From contig NZ_BRCF01000007.1 in the NCBI RefSeq assembly GCF_023707985.1, positions 1 through 64,000 of the forward strand: a stretch of 64,000 nt of DNA, written 5' to 3'. The DNA is from Sporosarcina sp. NCCP-2716. Its GTDB lineage: Bacteria; Bacillota; Bacilli; Bacillales_A; Planococcaceae. This document shows positions 17,460 through 25,911 of the stretch, one piece after another. The notes under the pieces were generated by a model. That model worked only from the letters and a program-made list of their open reading frames with translations. It was not told the DNA's origin and did not search any database. Every line of letters starts with the position of its first letter. Within the stretch, counting starts at the first letter, position 1. The position numbers were made by a program, and so were the translations under genes.

Positions 17460-18261
17460 TTTCTTCAAGCTCCTTTTTTTCAATGAACGCATCGATCCGG
17501 TCGAACGGGATCCCCTTTTGGTAGAGCGCCTGCTTCATGCGCTGTTTCCGTTCATAGCCGCTGTATTTACCACTGATGCGCCGCCATGCTTTTTCACCGG
17601 CTGTTTCTGTGATTGCCGTCCATTCGTCTTCATCCGGCTCGAATTCAATCGAGTTCACCGCTTCTTTGATGATGTCGAAGGAGAACCCTTTCCGCTGCAG
17701 TGCATTCTGTATGCGCTGTTTCAGCTGGACCGGCGCGATAGCTGCATTCTTCCGCGCCGCTTTTTGTGCGAGGCGCTTCGCAGTCGCAAGCTGCTCTTCC
17801 GGGTCGTATTCGTCAAGCACCGCTTCCTGGACGGACGGATCGATCCCTTTTTTCTTCATCTCCTGTCGGATGGCTTCCGGCCCCTTTCCACTTGAATTTT
17901 TCTGTGTGCTGAGAAGTGCTTCCGAGAACGCCGTGTCGTCGAGGAAGTTCAGTTTTTTCAATTTAAGGACGGCTTCCCGGATGACCGCATCCCCGAATTC
18001 GGCTTCGGTAAGTTTCTGTCTTACTTCCTGTTCGCTCCTCATACGATAGCCGAGAAAGTGCAGCGCCCTGTTGAAGGCACGCTGGATCTCTTCTTCGTAG
18101 ATGAGGTCATCTTTCAGGAACTCATCCAGCGGCATCCCTTTCGTCAAGCCGAACTTGACGAGGCTCGATTCATGGACGCTGAAGAAAAAAGCATTATCCA
18201 GATAGATATTGTAACGTTCTTTGTCATTTTTCTGTTGTGTGATCTTTGTGATGATCGGCAC
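17449..18261 (-). CDS. recX: Recombination regulator RecX
   Basis: A 270-residue protein built of three-helix repeats, with the family motif LGYRMRSEQEVRQKL near residue 70. RecX binds RecA and modulates its filament. Length matches the long Firmicutes form. GTG start at 18261 follows GGGGGTG. Gene order recX-yfhH and the divergent yfhF agree with B. subtilis. Confidence 0.9.
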   Translation of the reverse strand: MPIITKITQQKNDKERYNIYLDNAFFFSVHESSLVKFGLTKGMPLDEFLKDDLIYEEEIQRAFNRALHFLGYRMRSEQEVRQKLTEAEFGDAVIREAVLKLKKLNFLDDTAFSEALLSTQKNSSGKGPEAIRQEMKKKGIDPSVQEAVLDEYDPEEQLATAKRLAQKAARKNAAIAPVQLKQRIQNALQRKGFSFDIIKEAVNSIEFEPDEDEWTAITETAGEKAWRRISGKYSGYERKQRMKQALYQKGIPFDRIDAFIEKKELEENGE

Positions 18262-18283
18262 GTCTTCACCCCCGCTGTTTCTA

Positions 18284-18312
18284 AGTATATCCGTTCTTAA
18301 ACAGCCCGTCAG
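18284..18312 (-). promoter_or_regulatory. recX promoter
   Basis: On the minus strand CTGACG (18307-18312), 17 nt, TATACT (18284-18289), 23 nt before the GTG. Confidence 0.65.
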
Positions 18313-18348
18313 CTGAACCGAATCAAAACTTTGGAAGGGGTTGTTTCC

Positions 18349-19260
18349 ATGGAAATCCTCGTCACCGGCGGCACCGGTTTCGTCGGAACCCGCCTGCTCG
18401 GCCTGTTAACAAATGAAGGTCATTCTGTCACCGTCCTGACAAGGGGACAGTCGAAAACAGAGGATGGCGTCCGTTATGTACAATGGCTCCAGCCGCATGC
18501 GCATCCTGAACGTGAACTTGTTCCGCCAGACGCAGTCGTCAACCTTGCCGGCGTGTCGATCAACGACGGCAATTGGTCTGAAGCCCATCAGCAGAAGATC
18601 TACAGCAGCCGGATGGAAGCGACGGACGAACTGCTGCGCATCCTGAAAAAACTCCCCGAGAAACCGGATGTTTTCGTCAATGCGAGCGCTGTCGGCATTT
18701 ATCCGACATCCGAATTCCACGTCTACACCGATGAGTCACCCGAAATCGCCCATGACTTTCTCGGGAAGACCGTCCACGACTGGGAACAGAAGGCATCGGA
18801 AATGAAAGATTTCGGTTCACGGGTCGTCTTCACCCGTTTCGGTACAGTATTCGGAAATGGCGGCGGAGCGCTTCCGCTCATCGCCCTTCCCTACAAACTG
18901 TTCGCCGGCGGTCCGATCGGTTCCGGCCGGCAATGGATCTCCTGGGTGCATGCCGAGGATGCTGCACGCGCCATCCTGTTCGCGATTTCGTCGTCTTCAC
19001 TGGAAGGGCCTGTCAACGTGACCGCGCCTGCTCCGGTCCGGATGTCGGAACTCGGCAGGACGATAGCCTCCCTCCTCCACCGGCCGCACTGGCTGCCGGT
19101 TCCAGGCTTCGCGATGAAAGCGCTGCTCGGCCAGAAGAGCAAGCTTGTCCTCGAAGGCCAGCACGTACTGCCTGAAAAACTGATGGGCAGCGGCTTCACT
19201 TTCCGCTACCCGGCGATCCGTCCCGCGCTTGCGGACGCATTGGACATCCGGGACGTATAG
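18349..19260 (+). CDS. yfhF: YfhF-type NAD-dependent epimerase-like SDR
   Basis: A 303-residue extended SDR protein (TIGR01777 family). The Rossmann motif GGTGFVG is at residues 7-13, and the DUF1731 C-terminal domain ends in ...FRYPAIRPALADAL, a signature of the family. Start chosen at ATG 18349 (AAGGGG upstream), not the in-frame TTG 18 nt earlier. Substrate unknown; a role in division or sugar-nucleotide chemistry has been suggested for relatives only. Confidence 0.85.
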   Translation: MEILVTGGTGFVGTRLLGLLTNEGHSVTVLTRGQSKTEDGVRYVQWLQPHAHPERELVPPDAVVNLAGVSINDGNWSEAHQQKIYSSRMEATDELLRILKKLPEKPDVFVNASAVGIYPTSEFHVYTDESPEIAHDFLGKTVHDWEQKASEMKDFGSRVVFTRFGTVFGNGGGALPLIALPYKLFAGGPIGSGRQWISWVHAEDAARAILFAISSSSLEGPVNVTAPAPVRMSELGRTIASLLHRPHWLPVPGFAMKALLGQKSKLVLEGQHVLPEKLMGSGFTFRYPAIRPALADALDIRDV

Positions 19261-19271
19261 AATCCCATAAT

Positions 19272-19303
19272 GAGCACACGTTAAGGAAAAAAGGAGTGTG
19301 CTC
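19272..19303 (+). promoter_or_regulatory. inverted repeat enclosing the pdaA ribosome binding site
   Basis: GAGCACAC (19272-19279) and GTGTGCTC (19296-19303) form a perfect 8-bp stem. The AAGGAG of pdaA (19291-19296) lies in the loop and abuts the stem. It could reduce translation of pdaA or end the yfhF transcript; no U tract follows. Confidence 0.5.
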
Positions 19304-19307
19304 GATC

Positions 19308-20114
19308 ATGATGGAACAACACGGCCCCGGCATTCTGATGGCAGCCTTCGTCATTATCGTCGGTCTCTCGTTCAACCCATTCTCAGCCCATGCCGATGAA
19401 TTCCATTGGGGGTTCAAGAAAGCGCAAAACGGCGAGCAGCCGAATGCAGGTGGTGTCCTTGAAGGGATGCTTGAAGATCACGGCGCCATCTACAAGGGGA
19501 AGCCTGACAAGAAAGTGGCTTACCTGACGTTCGATAACGGCTATGAAAACGGCCTCACGGAAAGCATTCTGGACACATTGAAGAAAGAGGAAGCGCCCGC
19601 CACGTTCTTTTTGACAGGCCATTATTTGAACAGTGCCGCCCCATATGTCAAACGGATGGTCGATGAAGGCCACGGAATCGGAAACCATTCGTTCGGCCAC
19701 CCGAACATGGCGAAACTGACGCCTGCCCAGATGGAGGAAGAATGGAAGAAGTTCGACAGCCTGCTTGAAAAGACGACGGGTCTGAAACGGACGATCTATG
19801 CCCGCCCGCCGGAAGGGATCTTCAACGAAAATGTGCTCGACGTCGGCAACAAACTCGGCTATCGCCATATTTTCTGGTCGGTTGCGTTTATCGACTGGTA
19901 TGCGGACAAACCGAAAGGCAAGGCGTATGCCTACAATGAGCTGATGAATCAGCTGCACCCGGGTGCGGTGATCCTCATGCATACCGTATCGACGGACAAT
20001 TCCGAAGCACTGCCGGACTTCATCCGTGATGCGAAGAAGCAGGGCTACACATTCGGCACGCTCGACGACTTGGTGATGGAATATGAAAATATCGAGCTCG
20101 GCATGGCCAATTGA
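19308..20114 (+). CDS. pdaA: PdaA, cortex muramic-delta-lactam de-N-acetylase
   Basis: A 268-residue polysaccharide deacetylase needed to make the muramic-delta-lactam of spore cortex. An N-terminal signal peptide (about 1-30, cleavage near AHA-DE) exports it. The NodB domain has the first motif TFDNGYEN (a family variant TFDNG instead of TFDDG), zinc-binding HSFGH (H-x3-H) and the RPPEG motif. Start ATG 19308 (a second ATG follows at once); the GTG at 19296 is inside the ribosome binding site. With sspE it marks a spore-former or a recent descendant. Confidence 0.9.
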   Translation: MMEQHGPGILMAAFVIIVGLSFNPFSAHADEFHWGFKKAQNGEQPNAGGVLEGMLEDHGAIYKGKPDKKVAYLTFDNGYENGLTESILDTLKKEEAPATFFLTGHYLNSAAPYVKRMVDEGHGIGNHSFGHPNMAKLTPAQMEEEWKKFDSLLEKTTGLKRTIYARPPEGIFNENVLDVGNKLGYRHIFWSVAFIDWYADKPKGKAYAYNELMNQLHPGAVILMHTVSTDNSEALPDFIRDAKKQGYTFGTLDDLVMEYENIELGMAN

Positions 20115-20124
20115 CAGCAACACG

Positions 20125-20184
20125 GTGAAACAGGCAGTTCCAGGGAAAGCCGCTTACGGACTTTACAGGAACTGCCTGTTTCAC
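20125..20184. terminator. long inverted repeat between pdaA and MFS gene
   Basis: A perfect 17-bp repeat (GTGAAACAGGCAGTTCC and its complement) encloses 26 nt between two convergent genes. It lacks a T tract on either side, so it is an unusual terminator or an insulating hairpin. Confidence 0.6.
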
Positions 20185-20197
20185 TTCATTATAACAA

Positions 20198-21370
20198 TCA
20201 TACCGTCTGCTGCGGCTGTTTCTTTCCGAGCCACGTCAGCAAGAACAAGATGCCGAGCATCGCACTGAACAAATACAGGTAGCTCGCCTGGAATGTCTCC
20301 AGCACATAACCGCCGAGTATCGGGCCGGTCAGACTGCCGATACTGAAGAAGATGCCGCAGAGCAAGTTGCCGGTCGGCAGCAGGGACTTCGGCGTCAAAT
20401 CGGACATATACGCGACGCCGAGCGAAAACAGCGAACCGCAGAAGACACCGCCTGCGAAGAACGCGGCCATGATGGCGGCGGCCGAGAAACTGAATACCGC
20501 TGCACATGTGAAGGCGATCACACCTCCGCCCATCGCAATGAGCAGCACCGGGCGGCGGCCGATCCTGTCCGACAGGATGCCGAGCGGTACTTGGGAGAGG
20601 ATCCCGCCAAATGCAAACGCCGGGATGATGACGGAGACCATGGTAAGCGGGATACCGTTCCGCAGTGCGTAAACGGGGAACATCGCATTCAGCGAGGACT
20701 CGAGAAATCCGTACGCCATCGGGCCGAGCATAGCTATGCCTGCAACGGCCACCGTCGCTTTCACCCGTTTTACGAAACGCCCTTCCGACGCTGTTCCAGC
20801 CATCACTTCCGGCATGTCATTCCTCAGTGTGAACACAAGACCCCAAGCGATCAGCGTCAGGCATGCGGATACGATGAACGGGAGGCCCTCGAAGATCGTC
20901 ACGAGCGGTACGAACATCGGGCCTACCGCAAACCCGACACCGACGGATAGCCCATAGATCGAAATACTGCGGCCGAGCCGTTCCGGAGGGACTGTGCTCG
21001 TCACCCATGTCTGTGTAGCGAAATGAAGCGCATGGTCGCCGATGCCGATCATAAGCCGGAGGAAGAACCAGAACACGACACTCTTCCAGAGCGGAAACGA
21101 CAGAAGTGAAATAATGACAATCAGCCCGCCGGCGATGATAACGGGCTTATACCCGAACCTGCGCAGCGGTGCTTCCATGAAAGGAGACACGAGAAGTGTC
21201 CCTATGTATAAGCCGGTGGCATTCAACCCATTCAGTGTACCTGAAATGCCATCGTTTTCGAATATCGACGAAATGAGCGGCAGCAGCATCCCTTGTGAAA
21301 ACCCTGATATGGAAACGATGATGACGAGCACCCAAAACCGGTGCCTCTGCCGCTGCTCGGCACTCTTCAT
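20198..21370 (-). CDS. MFS transporter, 12 helices
   Basis: A 390-residue major facilitator with twelve predicted helices and the loop-2-3 signature variant APLRRFGYKP and, between helices 8 and 9, GILSDRIGRRPV. Drug or metabolite efflux is the likely role; substrate not inferable. Start at ATG 21370, 4 nt after AGGAAG; the reading frame extends 39 codons upstream without a site. Confidence 0.82.
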   Translation of the reverse strand: MKSAEQRQRHRFWVLVIIVSISGFSQGMLLPLISSIFENDGISGTLNGLNATGLYIGTLLVSPFMEAPLRRFGYKPVIIAGGLIVIISLLSFPLWKSVVFWFFLRLMIGIGDHALHFATQTWVTSTVPPERLGRSISIYGLSVGVGFAVGPMFVPLVTIFEGLPFIVSACLTLIAWGLVFTLRNDMPEVMAGTASEGRFVKRVKATVAVAGIAMLGPMAYGFLESSLNAMFPVYALRNGIPLTMVSVIIPAFAFGGILSQVPLGILSDRIGRRPVLLIAMGGGVIAFTCAAVFSFSAAAIMAAFFAGGVFCGSLFSLGVAYMSDLTPKSLLPTGNLLCGIFFSIGSLTGPILGGYVLETFQASYLYLFSAMLGILFLLTWLGKKQPQQTV

Positions 21371-21434
21371 TCTTCCTGCACCCCTTTTCCTGCTGAAACC
21401 CTTATAATGATAGCATAACGAGGAGGGAATATTA

Positions 21435-21818
21435 ATGAAATTCGAAATGACAGAACACGGCTTTGAAACGGAAACCGAGTTCGGCACCCTGATGATTTCG
21501 TCGAACGACGAAAAAGGCTTCCGTCCCTACCAGCTCATGGTATCCTCGATTGCTGCGTGCACGGGCGGCGTCATGCGCAAAATCCTGGAGAAGAAACGCA
21601 TGCCTGCCGAGTCGCTGACAATTGAAGTGAAAGAAGTCATCCGTTCCAATGACGATGCGAGCCGTCTGGAAAAGATCCATTACCACATCACGGTGCGTGC
21701 GGAAGGTCTTACCGAGGAGAAACTTCCGAAGATCATGGAACTGACGGACAAGAACTGCTCCATGTATCAGTCCGTCGCAAATTGCATCGACGTGCGGAAG
21801 ACTGTCGAGATCTTATAA
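21435..21818 (+). CDS. OsmC/Ohr-family peroxidase-like protein
   Basis: A 127-residue OsmC-fold protein with the two family cysteines, Cys42 in SIAACTGG and Cys108 in DKNCSMYQS, which reduce organic hydroperoxides in characterised members. The long central helix and the two-cysteine spacing are as expected for the general OsmC group, not specifically Ohr. Good AGGAGGG site before ATG 21435. Confidence 0.85.
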   Translation: MKFEMTEHGFETETEFGTLMISSNDEKGFRPYQLMVSSIAACTGGVMRKILEKKRMPAESLTIEVKEVIRSNDDASRLEKIHYHITVRAEGLTEEKLPKIMELTDKNCSMYQSVANCIDVRKTVEIL

Positions 21819-21843
21819 TAGACGGCCTTTTTCAAGTTGTGAA

Positions 21844-21872
21844 TTGTAACAGCCCCTATTTTCCGGTACACT
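21844..21872 (+). promoter_or_regulatory. promoter of the SE1561-type gene
   Basis: TTGTAA (21844-21849), 17 nt, TACACT (21867-21872), 24 nt before the start. Confidence 0.6.
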
Positions 21873-21896
21873 GTTGACAGGAAAGAGGTGTACGTC

Positions 21897-22061
21897 TTGC
21901 AGAACTCACAATCCCCTCAAGTGGAAGAGCTGAAAACCCGGCTCAATCAGTTTTTGGAAACGCTCGACACCATCGAACCGGAAACGACCGATCTGGAAGA
22001 GATCGACCGTCTTATCCGGCTCGTCGATGACTTGGAAATTCAAATGGGCAAGCTGAAATAA
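21897..22061 (+). CDS. SE1561-family small protein
   Basis: A 54-residue helical, acidic protein starting at TTG, six nt after AAAGAGGTG. The pattern LKTRLNQFLETLDTI followed by DLEEIDRLIRLVDDLE resembles the SE1561 family of Bacilli, which has no known function. It has its own promoter and a strong terminator, so it is a free-standing unit. Confidence 0.72.
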   Translation: MQNSQSPQVEELKTRLNQFLETLDTIEPETTDLEEIDRLIRLVDDLEIQMGKLK

Positions 22062-22071
22062 GGCAGCACTG

Positions 22072-22117
22072 AAAAACCGGCACGCCTCCTGTTCTCCAGG
22101 AGGCGTGCCGGTTTTTT
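22072..22117 (+). terminator. terminator of the SE1561-type gene
   Basis: Perfect stem of about 19 bp (AAAAACCGGCACGCCTCCTG and complement, 5-nt loop) ending in six T. Confidence 0.93.
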
Positions 22118-22157
22118 GTATGCGTTCATTCATTCGATGACTTTTTTTGCTTATCGG

Positions 22158-22185
22158 TTCACTTTTCAGTTGAGTATGGTATAGT
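22158..22185 (+). promoter_or_regulatory. promoter of the PfeT-like ATPase
   Basis: TTCACT (22158-22163), 16 nt, TATAGT (22180-22185) with a TGG extension. It predicts a leader of about 120 nt. Confidence 0.6.
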
Positions 22186-22190
22186 ATAGA

Positions 22191-22205
22191 TAATAGTAAT
22201 TCTAA
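22191..22205. promoter_or_regulatory. candidate PerR box at the pfeT promoter
   Basis: TAATAGT-A-ATTCTAA matches 11 of 14 positions of TTATAATnATTATAA and lies at the expected start site. A second, weaker Fur-type dyad TGAAATT-C-ATTCTCA is just ahead of the ribosome binding site (about 22285-22299). PerR control of PfeT is known in B. subtilis; here it is inferred. Confidence 0.45.
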
Positions 22206-22227
22206 ATAAGTAACTGGTATCGTTTTC

Positions 22228-22253
22228 GTCAGATTCCCCTATGTGAATCTGAC
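22228..22253 (+). promoter_or_regulatory. leader hairpin of the PfeT-like gene
   Basis: GTCAGATTC and GAATCTGAC (perfect 9 bp, 8-nt loop) lie about midway in the leader, followed by a U-rich but interrupted stretch. It may act as attenuator or stabiliser. Confidence 0.45.
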
Positions 22254-22311
22254 TTTGTTGATTTTATATCGTAAGTGAAAGTGAAATTCATTCTCAATTA
22301 GGAGGGATCGT

Positions 22312-24219
22312 ATGGCGACGTCTCATGCAACAGCGGAGGTTACTAAATCCGTGAACTGGAAAGAACATATTGAACTTGTGATGGCTGTCCTTTCAGGCAT
22401 CCTGATCATGGCTGCTTGGCTGAGCGGGAAAAATGGGGCGGACAATACATCCATCGCCCTTTACGTCATCGCTTTCCTGATCGGCGGGTATGCGAAAGCG
22501 AAAGAAGGCATCGAGGAAACGATCGAGAACAAGGAACTGAACGTGGAGATGCTCATGGTGTTCGCGGCCGTCGGTTCTGCGCTGATCGGATATTGGGCGG
22601 AAGGTGCCGTCCTCATCTTCATCTTCGCGGTGAGCGGCGCTCTGGAGACGTACACGCTTAACAAAAGCCATAAGGAGATTTCTTCCCTCATGGAGCTGCA
22701 GCCGGAAGAAGCCCGGCTGCTCCTGAGTGACGGGTCGGAGCAGAGCGTCCCGACCGACTCGCTGACCGTCGGGGCACGGCTCCTTGTGAAAGCAGGCGAA
22801 CGGATCCCGGTGGACGGCATCATACGAAAAGGCGCCACATCGATCGATATGTCCGCCATCAACGGCGAATCCGTTCCTGCCGATAAAAGGATGGACGATG
22901 AACTGTTTGCCGGCACCGTCAACATCAGCGGTGTTATCGAGATGGAAATGACGAAGCCGAGCAGCGAGTCGCTGTTCCAGAAGATCATCACGATGGTGCA
23001 GAACGCACAAAGTGAGAAGTCCCCTTCCCAGCAGTTCATCGAAAGGTTCGAAGGCCGTTACGTCAAAGTTGTCCTCGCAACAGTGGCGATCATGCTGTTC
23101 CTTCCCCACTTCGTGTTCGGATGGGACTGGACGACGACGTTCTACCGGGCCATCGTCCTCCTCGTCGTCGCGTCACCATGTGCGCTCGTGGCGTCGATCA
23201 TGCCGGCTACCCTCGCTGCTGTGTCGAATGGTGCGAAGCGCGGCGTGCTCTTCAAAGGCGGCGTCCACCTGGAGCACTTGAGTTCCCTCAATGCAATCGT
23301 CTTCGATAAGACGGGCACGCTGACGACAGGCCGACCTGTCGTCACAGACTTCCTCGTCCGTGACGGTGCGTCGCAAGACGACGCCCTGTCGCTGCTCGCC
23401 GGAATCGAATCGCGTTCGAATCATCCGCTCGCAGCCGCCATCACCGCATACGCAGCAGAAAAGTCCGTCGAACTGCGTCGTGACTTCGAGATCGAAGAGA
23501 TTCCCGGCAGCGGCCTGCGCGCCCGCCCCGAAGAAGGCGAAGTCATTGCCGGTAGTCCCCGCTTCGTCGGTATCATCGAGGCCCAGGCCTTCCTGGATGG
23601 CAGAGCACTGGCCCTGTCGGAAGAAGGAATGACCGTCGTATTCCTGAAGGACCGGTACGGCATCCTGGCAGCCGCAGCCCTGCAGGACGTTCTCCGCCCG
23701 GAAGCGGCAGCAGCCGTGCGGGAACTGAAGAAGGCGGGACTTCGGACGATCATGCTGACAGGTGATAACGAAAAGACCGCGCACGCGATCGCAGCCGAAG
23801 CGGGTGTCGATGAGTATACGGCAGAATGCCTGCCTGATACAAAAGTGGAGAAAGTGAAGGAACTGATGACGAAATACGGCGCGGTCGGAATGGTCGGTGA
23901 CGGCATTAACGACGCTCCGGCGCTCGCCACAGCAACAAGCGGAATCTCCATGGGGGAAGGGACCGATGTGGCGCTTGAGACAGCGGATGTCGTGCTCATG
24001 AAAAACGATCTGACGAAACTTGCATATGCAATCCGGTTGTCCCGGAAGATGCAGCGCATCGTGAAACAGAATGTGTTCTTTTCCATCTTCATCATCGTCC
24101 TGCTGATCATCTCCAACTTCCTGCAGGTGGTCGACCTTCCGCTCGGCGTCATTGGACACGAAGGCAGCACGATCCTCGTCATCCTGAACGGACTGCGCAT
24201 GTTGAATGCGTCACGATGA
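22312..24219 (+). CDS. pfeT: P1B-4-type metal efflux ATPase, PfeT/ZosA-like
   Basis: A 635-residue P-type ATPase without an N-terminal metal-binding domain. It shows SPC in the transport helix (ASPCALVAS), phosphorylation motif DKTGTL, the SNHPLA histidine of the N domain, GDGINDAPAL, and HEGST in the last helices. SPC plus HEGx(S/T) and the missing metal-binding domain are the P1B-4 features; characterised Bacillus members (PfeT, formerly ZosA) export Fe(II) under PerR control. Cobalt or zinc specificity cannot be excluded. Start ATG 22312 after AGGAGGG. The candidate PerR box supports an iron role. Confidence 0.83.
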   Translation: MATSHATAEVTKSVNWKEHIELVMAVLSGILIMAAWLSGKNGADNTSIALYVIAFLIGGYAKAKEGIEETIENKELNVEMLMVFAAVGSALIGYWAEGAVLIFIFAVSGALETYTLNKSHKEISSLMELQPEEARLLLSDGSEQSVPTDSLTVGARLLVKAGERIPVDGIIRKGATSIDMSAINGESVPADKRMDDELFAGTVNISGVIEMEMTKPSSESLFQKIITMVQNAQSEKSPSQQFIERFEGRYVKVVLATVAIMLFLPHFVFGWDWTTTFYRAIVLLVVASPCALVASIMPATLAAVSNGAKRGVLFKGGVHLEHLSSLNAIVFDKTGTLTTGRPVVTDFLVRDGASQDDALSLLAGIESRSNHPLAAAITAYAAEKSVELRRDFEIEEIPGSGLRARPEEGEVIAGSPRFVGIIEAQAFLDGRALALSEEGMTVVFLKDRYGILAAAALQDVLRPEAAAAVRELKKAGLRTIMLTGDNEKTAHAIAAEAGVDEYTAECLPDTKVEKVKELMTKYGAVGMVGDGINDAPALATATSGISMGEGTDVALETADVVLMKNDLTKLAYAIRLSRKMQRIVKQNVFFSIFIIVLLIISNFLQVVDLPLGVIGHEGSTILVILNGLRMLNASR

Positions 24220-24263
24220 AAAAAGCAATGCATCCGCGTATCAGGCGGATGCATTGCTTTTTT
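24218..24263. terminator. shared terminator overlapping the end of the yihY-type gene
   Basis: AAAAAGCAATGCATCCGC and GCGGATGCATTGCTTTTTT form an 18-bp stem. One arm is the last codons of the convergent gene, so the hairpin serves both transcripts. Confidence 0.9.
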
Positions 24264-25272
24264 GCCGCTGAATAATTTCAGCACGTTCTTTCGTTACGGC
24301 GTTGATCTGCCCGCCGATCATCAGGATGATCGCTGACAAGTAGAGCCAAAGCATGAGTACGATGATTGTCCCGATACTTCCATATGTCGCGGAATAGCTG
24401 CTGAAGTTCGAAACATAGAACGAGAACCCGAGTGTCGTGATGATCCACCCGACCGTTGCGAAGAGCGCTCCCGGAAGCGCCGTTTTGAACGGCAGCTTCA
24501 CATCAGGCACCAGCCAGTAGATCAGTGTGAAGACGACCGCTATGAGTACCGGCGGCAATACGAAACGAAGAGATGCCCAAAGTTTCGCAAATCCTTCTTC
24601 CAGACCGAAGTACGAGAAGATGACGGAACCGATCTGCTGCCCGAAAACAGGAAGAACCAATGCAACTACTACAACGAGGACGAGCATCAGGGTAAAGACG
24701 ATCGACATGCCCCGCTGGATGATGAACGAACGGGAATCCTCCTTGAAGTACGAACGGTTCAATGCTTTTGTCAGGGCGTTCATCCCTTTCGAAGCAGACC
24801 ATAATGTCGCAAGGATCCCGACTGACAGGAGACCGCCGTGCCGGTTGTTAAGCACTTGCGATAAGTTGTCTTCGATCAGCTTGCCGACTTCAGACGGTGC
24901 ATAATCACGGATGAACATCATGATCTCTGCCTGATCGAGGTTCAAGTACGGCAGCAGGGTGAACAGGAAGATGAACATCGGGAACATCGAAAGGAGGAAG
25001 AAATAGGACAGTTCCGCCCCGAGCCCCGATACATCGACCGTCTTGATGCGCAAGATGAGTTCCTTCATGAACCCCTCTTTTTTTGTCACGTCGAATGAGT
25101 GGATGTCCCCGTCCTTTATGTCGGATACGAAACCTCCCACTTTCGTATCCGAGAAGCCGCTCTTTTCGTTACCGGATCGGTGGGATACCTCATTTATGTA
25201 AGGCTTGTCCTGATGGGCCTTCTTGAGAGAAGGCGACCCACCGGACGTTTTTTTATCATCTTGTTTGTTCAA
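24241..25272 (-). CDS. YihY/BrkB-family membrane protein (YfkH-like)
   Basis: A 343-residue integral membrane protein with a hydrophilic, Ser/Lys-rich N-terminus (about 1-75) and six helices. It carries the YihY family pattern (ELSYFFLLSMFPMFIFL, and SASKGMNALTKALNRSY). Once called RNase BN, the family has no established function. TTG start at 25272, nine nt after AAAAGGAG. It follows the YtxH gene by 31 nt and should be co-transcribed. Confidence 0.8.
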   Translation of the reverse strand: MNKQDDKKTSGGSPSLKKAHQDKPYINEVSHRSGNEKSGFSDTKVGGFVSDIKDGDIHSFDVTKKEGFMKELILRIKTVDVSGLGAELSYFFLLSMFPMFIFLFTLLPYLNLDQAEIMMFIRDYAPSEVGKLIEDNLSQVLNNRHGGLLSVGILATLWSASKGMNALTKALNRSYFKEDSRSFIIQRGMSIVFTLMLVLVVVVALVLPVFGQQIGSVIFSYFGLEEGFAKLWASLRFVLPPVLIAVVFTLIYWLVPDVKLPFKTALPGALFATVGWIITTLGFSFYVSNFSSYSATYGSIGTIIVLMLWLYLSAIILMIGGQINAVTKERAEIIQRQKSNASA

Positions 25273-25303
25273 TTCGTGTCACTCCTTTTGTACTGCAGCG
25301 CAC

Positions 25304-25669
25304 TCAGGATGTAGCCGAAGGGGAATCTTTCAGGATTTCTTCATACTCTTCCTTCGAATCCGCGAATGTTTCCTTCGTATCCGTAACGAGCTCCTTCACT
25401 TGCGGCGTGAGCGACTTCAGCTCCTCCACTTGCTCCTTGATGTAGGAGACATCTCCGGAAAGCTGTTCGTAAGCCGCTTGGAACTTGTCCTTCTGCTCCA
25501 TCAGCTTGTCTTTCAGCTCGTCCGGATTCTTCGCGTAATACGACAGCTCATTCGCCGTTTTCTTAGAAGTCGAAACGACCGTGGTGCGTGTCGAGCGGTC
25601 AATCATTGCTGCTGCGATCCCGAGCATTGCACCGATCAATACAAACCTGCCAAGTTTACTGTTTCCCAT
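25304..25669 (-). CDS. YtxH-domain general-stress-type protein
   Basis: A 121-residue protein with one N-terminal membrane segment (about 7-23) followed by a long, charged helical region likely to form a coiled coil. This is the YtxH (gas vesicle-like/general stress) layout. GGAGG before ATG 25669. Promoter is sigma-A-like. Function unknown. Confidence 0.72.
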   Translation of the reverse strand: MGNSKLGRFVLIGAMLGIAAAMIDRSTRTTVVSTSKKTANELSYYAKNPDELKDKLMEQKDKFQAAYEQLSGDVSYIKEQVEELKSLTPQVKELVTDTKETFADSKEEYEEILKDSPSATS

Positions 25670-25707
25670 TCAAACAACCTCCAAATGATTATTGAATTTC
25701 TTACGGT

Positions 25708-25737
25708 ATTATACCCTGGCAAGTTAAAACCAAACAA
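25708..25737 (-). promoter_or_regulatory. promoter of ytxH-yihY pair
   Basis: On the minus strand TTGTTT (25732-25737), 18 nt, perfect TATAAT (25708-25713). Confidence 0.65.
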
Positions 25738-25911
25738 ACCGGTCCTTATTTTTAAAAAAAGGCTTGACGTACGTCTATAAGTTTCGCAATATTAATAATA
25801 ATCAACAAGCTCGCCTGCCTGCTTGGCTGGCCGGTGGATGGAAAGGGAGTGAAGCAGCACTGCGATTCAGCTGAACAAAGAAGCAGGACCAATTATAAGG
25901 GGGAATCGGGG

